A model generated the notes under the pieces. It had not been told where the DNA came from. It did not search any database and saw only the letters and a program-made list of their open reading frames with translations. The translations under genes and the position numbers were made by a program. From Jingyaoa shaoxingensis (GTDB taxonomy: Bacteria > Bacillota > Clostridia > Lachnospirales > Lachnospiraceae), in the NCBI RefSeq assembly GCF_014385005.1, contig NZ_JACRSZ010000017.1, forward strand, positions 8,899 to 72,898: DNA of 64,000 bases, in the 5' to 3' direction. Below, in pieces: positions 7,044 to 15,541 of the stretch. Numbering within the stretch: position 1 is the stretch's first letter; every line of letters starts with the position of its first letter.

Positions 7044-8591
7044 TTAAAGTGTTTCGCAGATGAGGCAGGATATTAATAAATAGAGAAGCATATTTTCATC
7101 CAGGTAATCCAGTGAAATATGGAGCAGGTCTTCGATTTTTCGTAGCCGGTAGATCAAGGTGTTTCTATGAAGATGAAGCGTCCGGGCAGTCTCCGCTATA
7201 TTTCTTCCGTTGATAAGATAGCATTTTAAATTATGAATGAGTGTGAGATCCTGCTCCATATGGCTTTGCCACAGGGATAAAACAGCTGGGTGGCAGAAGC
7301 CCGGCAAGGAGTTTTTTTCCTTAAGGACACCATATAAAACATGCGGAAAGGCTTCATCAAACCTTTGAATATGTTTTTGAGGCTCCAAAGGGTAAGATTT
7401 CATAAGCCTGCATTGTCCATATGCCATGGAAAGCTCCGTGAATCTAAAAAAACGGGTGCTTATATAGACCTTAAGGGAAAGCCGTTTTAGCAAATCCTCC
7501 AGTGCGGCATATGATTTTTCATAATCAGGATCAAAATCCCGCCTGCGGCAAACCGCAACAATAGAATGTTCAAAATAGAGGACAACTCCATGAGGCAGAA
7601 TGTTTTTTATCTGATGAATATAGGCAGACTGACGGGTATCCGAGACGTCAGATTCCGGAAGGGAAAATTGATAAAGATACCAAATATCCTCGTTCGTATA
7701 ATTTCTGGATTGGAGATAATAAGAGGTAGAAAGCTCATCTGCCGGATATCCCTGTAAAAGCCGTATAACATAATAGTTTTCTTCATCCTGCAAAAGAAAA
7801 GGCTGAATCTGGTGATTCATAGCAAGCTCTGTAAAATGAACGACTTCTAATAACAAAGCCTTTTGTGCTTCCGTAAAGGGACCGTTCATATCTGTCGTAC
7901 CGAATGCTCCAAAGTTTTTTCCCTCAAAATAAAGCGGAGCGGTCAGAGAGTGATGGGATGGATCCTGACGAAAGACGCTGGAGATTAAGCGGTTTCCGCT
8001 GTGAATTTCCTGCATAACTCTCTGGTGTTCGTCAGGATATATGGATTCTGTCGGTGTAAAGCCGAAATTGATAACCTCGTCCCAGAGAGTTCCCTCGATT
8101 TTTTCCTGAAATTTCCCGGTATAATGCAGCAGCTTTCCGGTTGGAGAAAAAAGGGCAATCGGGTTGCAAAGAAAGGTGGCCGCATAATCAAGCAGATCTG
8201 AAACGTCTTTGTTTTCGATAATTATATTTAGGCATTGCTCATACCAGGCATAGTACTTATCAAAAATATCCAGAAACTCACGGAATACCTTATGAAAAGG
8301 CTCGTCCGTATATAAGATGGCGGCATGCTCCATCCAGGAAGGGTTTATCTGTCCCTCCTTTGATCCGGTTTTGGTACAGAAAATCAGGAACCGGGGCTTA
8401 CGTATATCCCATTCCCTATCAAGGAAAGAGCTCTCTTGTGTTAAATACAGAAAATCATTATCGATTATTTCCATGGAATCATCAAGCATGCGGGCATGCC
8501 GGAATAATTGATCTAAGCCCGTAGATTTATAAAAAATCCTGTATTTATCAGGAATCCAGTCAAGGATGACAGAAATGCTCATAGATTTCAT
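7044..8591 (-). CDS. PucR-family transcriptional regulator
   Basis: A 515-residue regulator. The C-terminus has the PucR/CdaR helix-turn-helix (LKCYLINGRNIAETARTLHLHRNTLIYRLRKIEDLL), which binds DNA; the centre (about residues 130-260) looks like a GAF-type sensor, and residues 300-400 match the GGDEF-like PucR middle domain. Start ATG is preceded by AAAGGAG. It is divergently transcribed from the NmrA/O-demethylase-like pair, with a shared 249-bp intergenic region, so it is probably their activator. PucR regulators commonly sense substrates of nitrogen or aromatic catabolism; the ligand here is unknown. Confidence 0.9.
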   Translation of the reverse strand: MKSMSISVILDWIPDKYRIFYKSTGLDQLFRHARMLDDSMEIIDNDFLYLTQESSFLDREWDIRKPRFLIFCTKTGSKEGQINPSWMEHAAILYTDEPFHKVFREFLDIFDKYYAWYEQCLNIIIENKDVSDLLDYAATFLCNPIALFSPTGKLLHYTGKFQEKIEGTLWDEVINFGFTPTESIYPDEHQRVMQEIHSGNRLISSVFRQDPSHHSLTAPLYFEGKNFGAFGTTDMNGPFTEAQKALLLEVVHFTELAMNHQIQPFLLQDEENYYVIRLLQGYPADELSTSYYLQSRNYTNEDIWYLYQFSLPESDVSDTRQSAYIHQIKNILPHGVVLYFEHSIVAVCRRRDFDPDYEKSYAALEDLLKRLSLKVYISTRFFRFTELSMAYGQCRLMKSYPLEPQKHIQRFDEAFPHVLYGVLKEKNSLPGFCHPAVLSLWQSHMEQDLTLIHNLKCYLINGRNIAETARTLHLHRNTLIYRLRKIEDLLHISLDYLDENMLLYLLISCLICETL

Positions 8592-8840
8592 TGCAAAAAA
8601 CTCCTTTGGTCATTTTTGACGAAAAAAGACGGTATAAATGAATTATATAACTGATGACGGGAGATGGCAACTGCTTTACTATGAATATATAGGAAACACT
8701 GTTCAGGCGCCGACAGTTAGAGTGGAGATAATATAATTCAGACAAAAGGAAGGAGGCAATAAAAAGAGCTGAGGGAGCATCCTATAAAGGGGTATCGATT
8801 TTTTAATATTATAATTATATAGTTGAAAGGATTATTTTTT
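8592..8840. promoter_or_regulatory. divergent control region between the PucR gene and the NmrA/demethylase operon
   Basis: The 249-bp gap must hold both promoters. TATAAT at 8810-8815 is a candidate -10 for the rightward operon, although no good -35 lies 17 bp upstream, as expected of an activator-dependent promoter. TATATAACTGATGACGG near 8643-8660 is AT-rich and may serve the leftward gene. No operator could be defined by eye. Confidence 0.4.
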
Positions 8841-9785
8841 ATGAAAAAGATATTGTTAAATGGAGTAGACGGAAATTTTGGAAGCAGATCAGCCCGTGTA
8901 TTGCTGGAAAAATATCCTCATGAAGCTTTGATTTTTACGGCTCCAACAAAAAATGGTCTTGAAAAATACCAGGCAATGGGCATTGAAACCAGAATTGCCG
9001 ATTTTAACAATGCGGAAAAACTGACGGAAGCATTTAAAGATGCGGATACAGTTATTCTGATCTCCATGCCATTCGTTGGACCGAAAAGAAGAGCGGCACA
9101 TAAAATTGCAATTGATGCGGCTGTGGCGGCAGGTGTAAACAAACTGGTTTATACATCGATTGTAGGAGCCGGACATGAGGATATCAATGCTTACGAAGTA
9201 AACGATCATGTATGGACCGAAAGGTATATCAAAAAACAGCCCATCCATTATTTGATTCTTCGGGATTCCCAATATGCGGAAGCAATGGTCTCCACATTTG
9301 TGGAAGCAGTTGAAAATACAAACGGCATCATCCGCAATAACATGGGAGATGGGAAAATGGCATTTGTTTCGAGGGATGACTGTGCGCTTGCGGCGGCCTG
9401 TGCGGCAATGTCTGATTGGGAAGATCGAATTGTTGATATAAATGGAGCCGAGCTTCTGACAATTGCACAGTACATGGCAATCGCCTCGGAGGTTACGGGT
9501 AAAAAGACGGAATATCAATATATCAACGATGATGAGATGTATGAGTTCTTTGACTCCATCGGCGTTCCAAGGACAACGGAGGAAATGTGGGCGGACACGG
9601 CGAAGAACTTTCCATTTTGCTCAGATGGAATGGTGTCCTTTGGCAGGGCAATCCGTCTGAATCAAATGAGTACATTTACGGATGATTTTGAAAAGCTGAC
9701 AGGGCAAAAGCCCATCACGGTAAGAGAAATGTTTGAAGATATGGAAAATCATTTAATCGGAACAAGAACATCTACAGATAATTAA
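8841..9785 (+). CDS. NmrA-like NAD(P)-binding oxidoreductase
   Basis: A 314-residue protein of the NmrA/atypical SDR type. The N-terminal Rossmann loop reads NGVDGNFGSRSARVLLE, followed by DADTVILISMPFVGPKRRAAHK and LVYTSIVGAGHED. Such proteins bind NAD(P)H and act as reductases or redox sensors; the usual catalytic YxxxK of SDRs is not evident. Start ATG 8841 follows GAAAGGA; an upstream TTG at 8823 lacks a site. It is 20 bp ahead of the GcvT-like gene with its own AGGAGG, so the two form an operon. Joint function is inferred only from linkage. Confidence 0.85.
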   Translation: MKKILLNGVDGNFGSRSARVLLEKYPHEALIFTAPTKNGLEKYQAMGIETRIADFNNAEKLTEAFKDADTVILISMPFVGPKRRAAHKIAIDAAVAAGVNKLVYTSIVGAGHEDINAYEVNDHVWTERYIKKQPIHYLILRDSQYAEAMVSTFVEAVENTNGIIRNNMGDGKMAFVSRDDCALAAACAAMSDWEDRIVDINGAELLTIAQYMAIASEVTGKKTEYQYINDDEMYEFFDSIGVPRTTEEMWADTAKNFPFCSDGMVSFGRAIRLNQMSTFTDDFEKLTGQKPITVREMFEDMENHLIGTRTSTDN

Positions 9786-9805
9786 AAACAGTAGGAGGAC
9801 GAAAA

Positions 9806-11155
9806 ATGGCAGAAATGATGAATCCGGCGCTGGAAGGCGCCACCTTATTGTTCCCACAGGGATCTTTTATTACGGCATATGCTTATACGGGCGTGGAGGA
9901 TGAGATCAAGGCATATCAGACCAGCGCATGGATTGGAACGGCGCTTATGACATCCCCCATTTATGATGTATACGGACCGGATGCCGTTAAATTAATGGGA
10001 CAGGTTTGTACAAATGATTTTACCACGCTGGGAATGAACGGCATACGCCATGCCGTAATGTGCAATGAGAAAGGTCAGATTCTGACAGACGGCGTTGTAA
10101 TCCGTATCGGAGAAGATCGTTACAGAACCTACTGGCTTGATCCGGTGATCTCTTATTATGTCAATACATCAGATCTGGATGTGCATGGCGAAAACATGAG
10201 CGGAAAGGAATATTTTATCCAGATTGACGGTGAAAAGTCCTTAGAGATTCTGGAAAACGCATTCCAGGCCAATCTTCACGACATCAAATTCGGCAGACAT
10301 AGAATCCAGGAGGTAAACGGAAAACAGGTACGCATCATCCGGCTTGGCATGTCCGGCAACCTTGCTTATGAAATTCACGGAGATATGGCGGATTATGCGG
10401 AGATCTATAATCTGGTATGGGCGGCAGGTGAAAAGCTGGGAGCAAGAAAGCTTGGGCTCCAGGCTTATAACATGTTTAACCATACGGAGGCCGGATTCCC
10501 GAATATCAATCTTCACTATCCGCTTCCGTGGCTGGAAACCAGCGAGAAAATGACAGAATATATGCGCACAGTGCCTCAGTTATCCATGTTCAATCTCAAT
10601 CGAAGGCTTCTCGGAAGTGTAGGGGATGATCTTCAGGCTCGCTTTGTTACTCCCTATGATGTGGGATGGGATTTCCTGATTAAATACAATCATGACTTCA
10701 TTGGAAAAGAAGCCCTCCTTGAAATGTCGAAAAAGCCCCAAAAAAAATGCGTAACCCTGGAATGGAACGCCAAGGATGTGGCAGAAGTCTTTGCAACCAT
10801 GCTCAGCCCTGGGGAGGAACCCTGCGAGGATATTACCAAACCATCCGCTCTTGAATACTATTTCTGTGTCAGAGAGTTTGGTTTTGAGTACCGGGCGGAT
10901 AAGGTGCTGGCTGCAGATAAGGAGATCGGGATCACAAGCGGAAAAATCATCTCTTATACCTATAACAGCATGATTTCTCTGGCCTTCATTTCCGCAGAAT
11001 ATGCCAAAGAAGGGACGGAGCTTGAAATACTCTGGGGAACGCCGGGAACCCGCCAGATGAAGGTTCGCGCAAAGGTTGCCAGATTCCCGTATAATCAGGA
11101 TTATATCCGTAATGAAAAGCGGGATGTTTCGGATATACCTGTTTTTGAAAGATGA
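9806..11155 (+). CDS. GcvT-fold tetrahydrofolate-dependent methyltransferase / O-demethylase-like
   Basis: A 449-residue protein of the aminomethyltransferase (GcvT) superfamily, closer in length and pattern to aromatic O-demethylases (LigM/DesA type) and DMSP demethylase than to glycine-cleavage T-protein. Visible are SPIYDVYGPDAVKLMGQVCTND, a folate-binding region AYNMFNHTEAGFPNINLHYP, and GWDFLIKYNHDFIGKEAL in the C-terminal half. Such enzymes move a methyl group from a methoxylated or methylated substrate to tetrahydrofolate. No glycine-cleavage partners are nearby. With NmrA upstream and a PucR regulator it looks like a small catabolic unit; the substrate is not predictable. Confidence 0.8.
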   Translation: MAEMMNPALEGATLLFPQGSFITAYAYTGVEDEIKAYQTSAWIGTALMTSPIYDVYGPDAVKLMGQVCTNDFTTLGMNGIRHAVMCNEKGQILTDGVVIRIGEDRYRTYWLDPVISYYVNTSDLDVHGENMSGKEYFIQIDGEKSLEILENAFQANLHDIKFGRHRIQEVNGKQVRIIRLGMSGNLAYEIHGDMADYAEIYNLVWAAGEKLGARKLGLQAYNMFNHTEAGFPNINLHYPLPWLETSEKMTEYMRTVPQLSMFNLNRRLLGSVGDDLQARFVTPYDVGWDFLIKYNHDFIGKEALLEMSKKPQKKCVTLEWNAKDVAEVFATMLSPGEEPCEDITKPSALEYYFCVREFGFEYRADKVLAADKEIGITSGKIISYTYNSMISLAFISAEYAKEGTELEILWGTPGTRQMKVRAKVARFPYNQDYIRNEKRDVSDIPVFER

Positions 11156-11196
11156 AACCGGAGATGATTACATAGGGAAAATAAAATTTATGTGTT

Positions 11197-11226
11197 CCCC
11201 TGCAGAGTTTTCAAGCTTTGCAGGGG
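11197..11226 (+). terminator. stem-loop after the demethylase-like operon
   Basis: CCCCTGCA pairs exactly with TGCAGGGG around a 14-base loop that contains further pairing (AGAGTTTTCAAGCTT). The T-rich tract starts about 10 bases later, so termination efficiency is uncertain. Confidence 0.5.
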
Positions 11227-11253
11227 ATCTGCTGTTTACGGGTTTATTCTTTT

Positions 11254-11436
11254 AACTTAATACATATACCTGTATTAATTATTGAGCATAATATAGAATT
11301 CATTTCTCATGTAGCAGATTATCTTGTAGATGTAGGAAGAAATGCAGGAAATAAAGGTGGAGAGACTATAATTCAGGGAAAACCAATAGAAGTTGTTAGG
11401 AACGTAGAATCATCATGGAATAATATAATAAATTGA
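11254..11436 (+). pseudogene. UvrA-like ABC ATPase, C-terminal stub
   Basis: About 55 codons in frame to TGA match the end of UvrA proteins: VLIIEHNIEFISHVADYLVD followed by GRNAGNKGGETIIQGKP. This is the switch-histidine region of the second ATPase domain. The N-terminal 90% is missing and no start is available. It is more AT-rich than the N-terminal UvrA-like stub at 455-834, so they may not come from one gene, though both lie on the plus strand at the edges of the same accessory block. Confidence 0.75.
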
Positions 11437-11465
11437 TTGACACCACATATGACACCATATATAAT
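11437..11465 (+). promoter_or_regulatory. consensus sigma-A promoter of hicAB with overlapping direct repeats
   Basis: TTGACA (11437-11442), a 17-bp spacer and TATAAT (11460-11465) form a perfect vegetative promoter. GACACCACATAT and GACACCATATAT are direct repeats that overlap the spacer and -10. This is where a HicB-type antitoxin would bind for autoregulation. The start AGGAGG of hicA follows at 11473. Confidence 0.85.
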
Positions 11466-11485
11466 ATAGATAGGAGGTATGACAA

Positions 11486-11743
11486 ATGTCAAAATGGGAT
11501 AAACTGATAACACGTATATGCAATTTATCGAAAGACCTCCGGTTTGATGAGTTACGGAAGGTATTGGAAAGTTATGGATACGAAATGAATGCACCAAGAA
11601 GTGGAAGTAGCCATTATACTTTCAGAAAACAAGGGTGTATGCCAATTACAATACCAAAGCATGAACCAATCAAGAAAGTATATGTAGAAATGGTAAGGCA
11701 GATTGTAGAAAGCGAGGCGAAGAATGATGAAGACGCTGAATGA
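11486..11743 (+). CDS. hicA: HicA-family toxin (mRNA interferase)
   Basis: An 85-residue protein with the HicA double-stranded-RNA-binding-like fold: FDELRKVLESYGYEMN, then the active-site region GSSHYTFRKQG with the catalytic histidine, and ITIPKHEPIKKVYVE. HicA proteins cleave mRNA and tmRNA to stop translation. It overlaps hicB by 20 bp, the usual translationally coupled toxin-first order. AGGAGG sits before the ATG. The slightly longer N-terminus is ordinary in Firmicutes. Confidence 0.9.
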   Translation: MSKWDKLITRICNLSKDLRFDELRKVLESYGYEMNAPRSGSSHYTFRKQGCMPITIPKHEPIKKVYVEMVRQIVESEAKNDEDAE

Positions 11744-12089
11744 TTATATGGCAATGTCCTATCGTATGGAAATTGTGGAAGATAAAGATGAAGGCGGATT
11801 TGTAGTTTCTTATCCGGATTTGCCTGGTTGCATTACTTGTGGTGAGACAGTGGAGAGTGCGGTAGCAAATGCACTGGATGCAAAAAAAGCATGGATTGAA
11901 GCTGCATTAGAAGATGGTGTAGAGATTCATGAACCAGACAGTCTGGAAGACTATTCTGGACAGTTTAAATTGAGAATTCCGAGAAGTCTGCACAGATCAC
12001 TGGCAGAGCATTCGCAGAGAGAAGGAATCAGCATGAATCAGTATTGTGTGTACCTTCTTTCCAGAAATGATGCAGTGTTCTCAAAATAA
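11724..12089 (+). CDS. hicB: HicB-family antitoxin
   Basis: A 121-residue antitoxin. The N-terminal half is the RNase-H-like HicB domain (DEGGFVVSYPDLPGCITCGET, then ALDAKKAWIEAALEDG). The C-terminal part (LRIPRSLHRSLAEHSQREG then MNQYCVYLL) is a ribbon-helix-helix DNA-binding domain. It should neutralise HicA and repress the promoter at 11437-11465. The start could be either of the first two ATG codons. A terminator follows at 12195. Confidence 0.9.
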   Translation: MMKTLNDYMAMSYRMEIVEDKDEGGFVVSYPDLPGCITCGETVESAVANALDAKKAWIEAALEDGVEIHEPDSLEDYSGQFKLRIPRSLHRSLAEHSQREGISMNQYCVYLLSRNDAVFSK

Positions 12090-12194
12090 ATGTTGTCAAA
12101 CTTATTTACACCATTTACAATAAGCTGGCAACAAATTGGCAACATTTTGTGGTTATTCGACGAATAAAAATTTTATTTCATAACGTATATAAAG

Positions 12195-12250
12195 AAACCT
12201 TACTGATTTTCAGAAGTAAAAAACTGAATATCGGTAAGGTTTTCTTTTTC
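12195..12250 (+). terminator. terminator after hicAB
   Basis: AAACCTTACTGAT pairs with ATCGGTAAGGTTT around an inner CAG/CTG stem, followed by TCTTTTTC. Its 3' half is part of the 112-bp repeat found again at 15701, where the 5' half is missing. Confidence 0.75.
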
Positions 12251-12330
12251 CTTATTTTTCTTTTTTAGTCAATTCTTTTACGAGGTAATCACTCAATTCC
12301 TGAGATGGTATCTTGGCACGTTTCTGGTAA
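12218..12330. repeat. direct repeat, left copy (113 bp)
   Basis: About 92% identical to 15701-15812. On the minus strand it carries the last codons of an unidentified protein ending QELSDYLVKELTKKEK, with a U-rich tract after the stop. The two copies flank the rearranged beta-galactosidase/AraC locus in the same orientation. Confidence 0.85.
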
Positions 12331-12368
12331 GTATCCAGTTCCGGGTATTTATATCTCCATCTGCGACC

Positions 12369-12536
12369 TCCATAGAGAACAAAAGCACGATAGAGTACGG
12401 AACAGAGCAAGGATTGGCAGCACTGATCTATGGCGAACAAGGAGTGAGTTCGTTGCCGATACAGGACATTACAGGAGAATACATAGATACAGATAATGAG
12501 TATATGTATTATTATTCGGCTGAGTTTGTAAAATAA
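12369..12536 (+). pseudogene. C-terminal fragment of an unidentified protein
   Basis: A 55-codon open frame on the plus strand with coding-like composition reads ENKSTIEYGTEQGLAALIYG and ends YMYYYSAEFVK before TAA. It has no start or ribosome site. It may be the end of a mobile-element protein; I do not recognise the family. It is joined at about 12340 to the minus-strand repeat fragment. Confidence 0.5.
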
Positions 12537-12554
12537 GAATAGCAAAAGTGAGAA

Positions 12555-12601
12555 GAGGATATTACAAATCATTGTTTTGATAATTCGGTGGTATCCTCTT
12601 T
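12555..12601 (+). terminator. terminator-like inverted repeat
   Basis: AAGAGGATA and TATCCTCTT are separated by about 30 bases. It follows the fragment ending at 12536 and precedes, on the other strand, the end of the AraC remnant; it could work in either direction. Confidence 0.5.
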
Positions 12602-12608
12602 GTGGATT

Positions 12609-12726
12609 TCAGAATTTGTTTCTTAGCTTTCGGTATTCTCTTGGCGAATATCCTTTCAGCTTGTGAAAAAGCCGACTGAAATAAAGCTGGTTATCATATC
12701 CGATATCTATATAAACTGATTCTTGA
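12609..12726 (-). pseudogene. AraC-family regulator, C-terminal fragment
   Basis: On the minus strand, about 38 codons encode the second helix-turn-helix of an AraC/XylS regulator: GYDNQLYFSRLFHKLKGYSP then REYRKLRNKF and a stop. The remainder is gone. The fragment meets the plus-strand beta-galactosidase remnant within a few bases of 12,711. One deletion may have removed the 5' ends of a divergent regulator/lacZ pair. It differs in sequence from the intact AraC at 14741. Confidence 0.75.
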
Positions 12727-14740
12727 AACAGAGAATGAAGTAATTGTAGATCACATTGCATTAAGAAAGATAGAGATTAAAGACCAGGTTATTTATTTAA
12801 ATGGACAGAAGATTAAATTCCGTGGTGTCAATCGACATGATTCTGATCCGGTTACTGGATTTACAATCAGTCTGGAACAGCTCACAACCGATCTTACGTT
12901 AATGAAGCAGCATAATTTTAATGCGATCCGTTCCAGCCACTATCCGAACGCACCATTTTTCTATGAAATGTGTGACAAGTATGGATTCATGGTGATAGAT
13001 GAAGCAGATATTGAAGCTCATGGTCCATTTATGATCTACAGAAAAGAAGACACCGATTACAATCGGTTCAAACGATGGAATGAGATGATTGCAGATGATC
13101 CGGCATGGGAAGAGGCAATCGTTGATCGCGTAAAACTTATGGTGGAACGTGACAAAAACCGTTTCTGTATTGTTATGTGGTCAATGGGAAATGAGAGTGC
13201 TTATGGCTGCAACTTTGAAAAAGCACTGGAATGGACAAAGAATTTTGATCCAGACCGTATCACACAATATGAGAGTGCAAGATACCGTAATTATGATGAA
13301 ACATATGATTACAGCAATCTGGATGTGTACAGCCGGATGTATCCGGCGCTTTCCGAAATTCAGGAATATCTGGATAAAGATGGAAGCAAACCCTTCCTTT
13401 TGGTAGAGTACTGTCACAGTATGGGAAACGGACCTGGAGATTTTGAAGATTACTTCCAGATGATTCAGGATAATGATAAAATGTGTGGCGGCTTTGTCTG
13501 GGAATGGTGTGACCATGCGATTGCTCATGGAACTGCTAAGAATGGAAAGACTATATATGCTTATGGGGGCGACCATTGCGAAGAAATTCATGATGGCAAC
13601 TTCTGTATGGATGGATTAGTATATCCGGACAGAACGGTACATACAGGACTTTTGGAATACAAGAATGTTTATCGCCCGGCAAGGGTTATTTCCTATGACA
13701 AAGAAAGCGGAGAACTGGTGCTTCATAACTACATGGATTTTGATGACTTGAAAGATTATGTGAAGATCAGTTATGAACTGACGCAGGACGGGCTTGTAAT
13801 CAGCAAAGGTAAACTTCCAGAAGTTTCAGCAGCACCACACAGTGAAGGAAAAATAAACCTTAAAATCAATGTGCCAGAGAGTGGAAAATGTTATTTAAAA
13901 TTTATTTACCATCTGAAAAAGAAATTGCCACTGTTGGATGAAGACCATATTCTTGGATTCGATGAAATTGAGGTAAGCAAAGACGGTGCAAAATGTAAAC
14001 TTGCTGAGAAATGGCTACAAAAAACAGCAGTGGACTCTGAGTTACAGGTAAATGAAAATGATACACAGATCCATATCAAGGGGCGTGAATTTGCTTATAC
14101 CATAGACAAACGTACTGCACTCTTTACAGAGATGAAATTCGCAGGGCGGGAATACTTGAACCATCCGATGGAATTAAATATTTGGAGAGCTCCAACAGAT
14201 AACGATATGTACATCAAGTCTGAATGGAAGAAAGCCCATTATGATAAAGCTTATACAAGAGCTTACACGACAGAGGTCGTGCAGGGAAAGCATGGTGTGA
14301 AAATTACAAGCCATGCATCCGTTGTGGCAGAGACAGTACAGAAGATTCTTGATGTGACGATTACATGGAAAATAGAAGCTGCTGGAAAGATTGATGCAGA
14401 TATTGCAGTAACAAAAGATGATGAATTCCCGGACCTGCCAAGATTTGGTGTGAGGATGTTCCTGGATAAAAAACTTTCAGCTGCACGATACTTTGGAATG
14501 GGACCACAGGAAAGCTATTGTGACAAACATCAGGCTGCGAGCCACGGTTTGTACCGGGCAGATGTAGGGGATTTACATGAGGACTATATCCGTCCACAGG
14601 AAAATGGAAGCCATTATGATTGTGAATATGTAGAGCTTAACAACAGCCGATATGGAATTGTGGCATCCGCAGAAAAGGCATTTTCATTCAATACTTCTTA
14701 TTATACACAGGAAGAACTTGAGAAGAAAGGGGAGTATTTC
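12680..14740 (+). pseudogene. beta-galactosidase (GH2), both ends deleted
   Basis: A GH2 beta-galactosidase core of about 680 codons. The frame is open from 12680 and becomes GH2-like at YLYKLILETENE. It then shows GVNRHDSDPVTG, the acid/base region MWSMGNESAYG and the nucleophile region LLVEYCHSMGNGPGDF, so the catalytic glutamates are kept. The N-terminal sugar-binding domain, about 300 residues in LacZ, is missing. After YYTQEELEKK the C-terminal end of domain 5 is missing and the frame runs straight into the AraC gene, giving an 879-codon composite frame from ATG 12902. Without the N-terminal domain the enzyme is very unlikely to be active. Confidence 0.85.
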
Positions 14741-15541
14741 ATGCAGTTAAAATATGTTGACACAAAAGAGGAGATTATAGCAATAAATAGGAAGTCAAAA
14801 CATATTGAACCACATCTTCATAATGCACTGGAGATCGTTTGTGTAACAAGTGGATCATTAGAACTTGGTGTCGGACAGGAACTATACCATATGGAAAAAG
14901 GAGATATTGGCTTTGTATTTCCAGATGTTATTCATCACTATCAGGTACTGACATCCGGTGTAAACAAAGCGACTTATCTGATTGCATCGCCATTTACGAT
15001 AGCCAAATTTGCAGATATCATGCAATCCATGGCTCCTGAATACCCAATCATCAAAGCGGAAAAGGTTGAACCGGAGGTATATAGGGTTATAAATGCAATT
15101 TTAGAGACAGAACAGTCGGATATTACTGTTGCACAGGCATATCTTCAAATTGTGTTGGCACGCTGCATAGGAAAGTTAAATTTGGTAGAAAAGAGTAATG
15201 TGGGGAGCAACGATCTTATTTACCAGACAGTTTCCTATATATCAGCAAATTTTAAGAAGAAATTTTCGCTGGAAGAGATGGCAAAAGATCTGGGGGTGAG
15301 CAAATATGTTTTATCCAGACTCTTTTCCAAAACATTCCATAGAAACTTTAATCAATATCTTAACGATGCAAGGCTGAACTATGCATGCCAGCGTTTGGAA
15401 AATACGAGTGATTCTATTACAAACATTTGTCTGGATAGTGGATTTGAAAGTCAGAGAACATTTAACCGAGTATTTAAAGAAAGATATAAAATATCACCGA
15501 GTGATTATCGGAGTATTTGTGTGAAAGAGATGTTGTCATAA
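14741..15541 (+). CDS. AraC-family transcriptional regulator
   Basis: A 266-residue regulator with an N-terminal cupin (HIEPHLHNALEIVCVTSGSL, MEKGDIGFVFPDVIHHYQ) and two C-terminal helix-turn-helix motifs (SLEEMAKDLGVSKYVLSRLF and ICLDSGFESQRTFNRVF, then KISPSDYRSI). Start ATG 14741 is chosen because AAAGGGGAG sits seven bases upstream and the protein then has a normal length. In frame it is also fused to the lacZ remnant, but that is best read as an accident of the deletion joint. Cupin-AraC proteins usually sense sugars and control nearby glycosidases or transporters; its target may have been lost. Confidence 0.85.
   Translation: MQLKYVDTKEEIIAINRKSKHIEPHLHNALEIVCVTSGSLELGVGQELYHMEKGDIGFVFPDVIHHYQVLTSGVNKATYLIASPFTIAKFADIMQSMAPEYPIIKAEKVEPEVYRVINAILETEQSDITVAQAYLQIVLARCIGKLNLVEKSNVGSNDLIYQTVSYISANFKKKFSLEEMAKDLGVSKYVLSRLFSKTFHRNFNQYLNDARLNYACQRLENTSDSITNICLDSGFESQRTFNRVFKERYKISPSDYRSICVKEMLS

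Noticed and set aside
8889..9518. A 209-codon frame antisense to the NmrA-like gene.
   Set aside because: No ribosome site, no recognisable domain, wholly inside a clear gene.
12902..15541. Reading the 879-codon frame as a genuine beta-galactosidase-AraC fusion protein.
   Set aside because: The AraC part has its own ribosome site and normal length from 14741, and the GH2 part lacks both ends.
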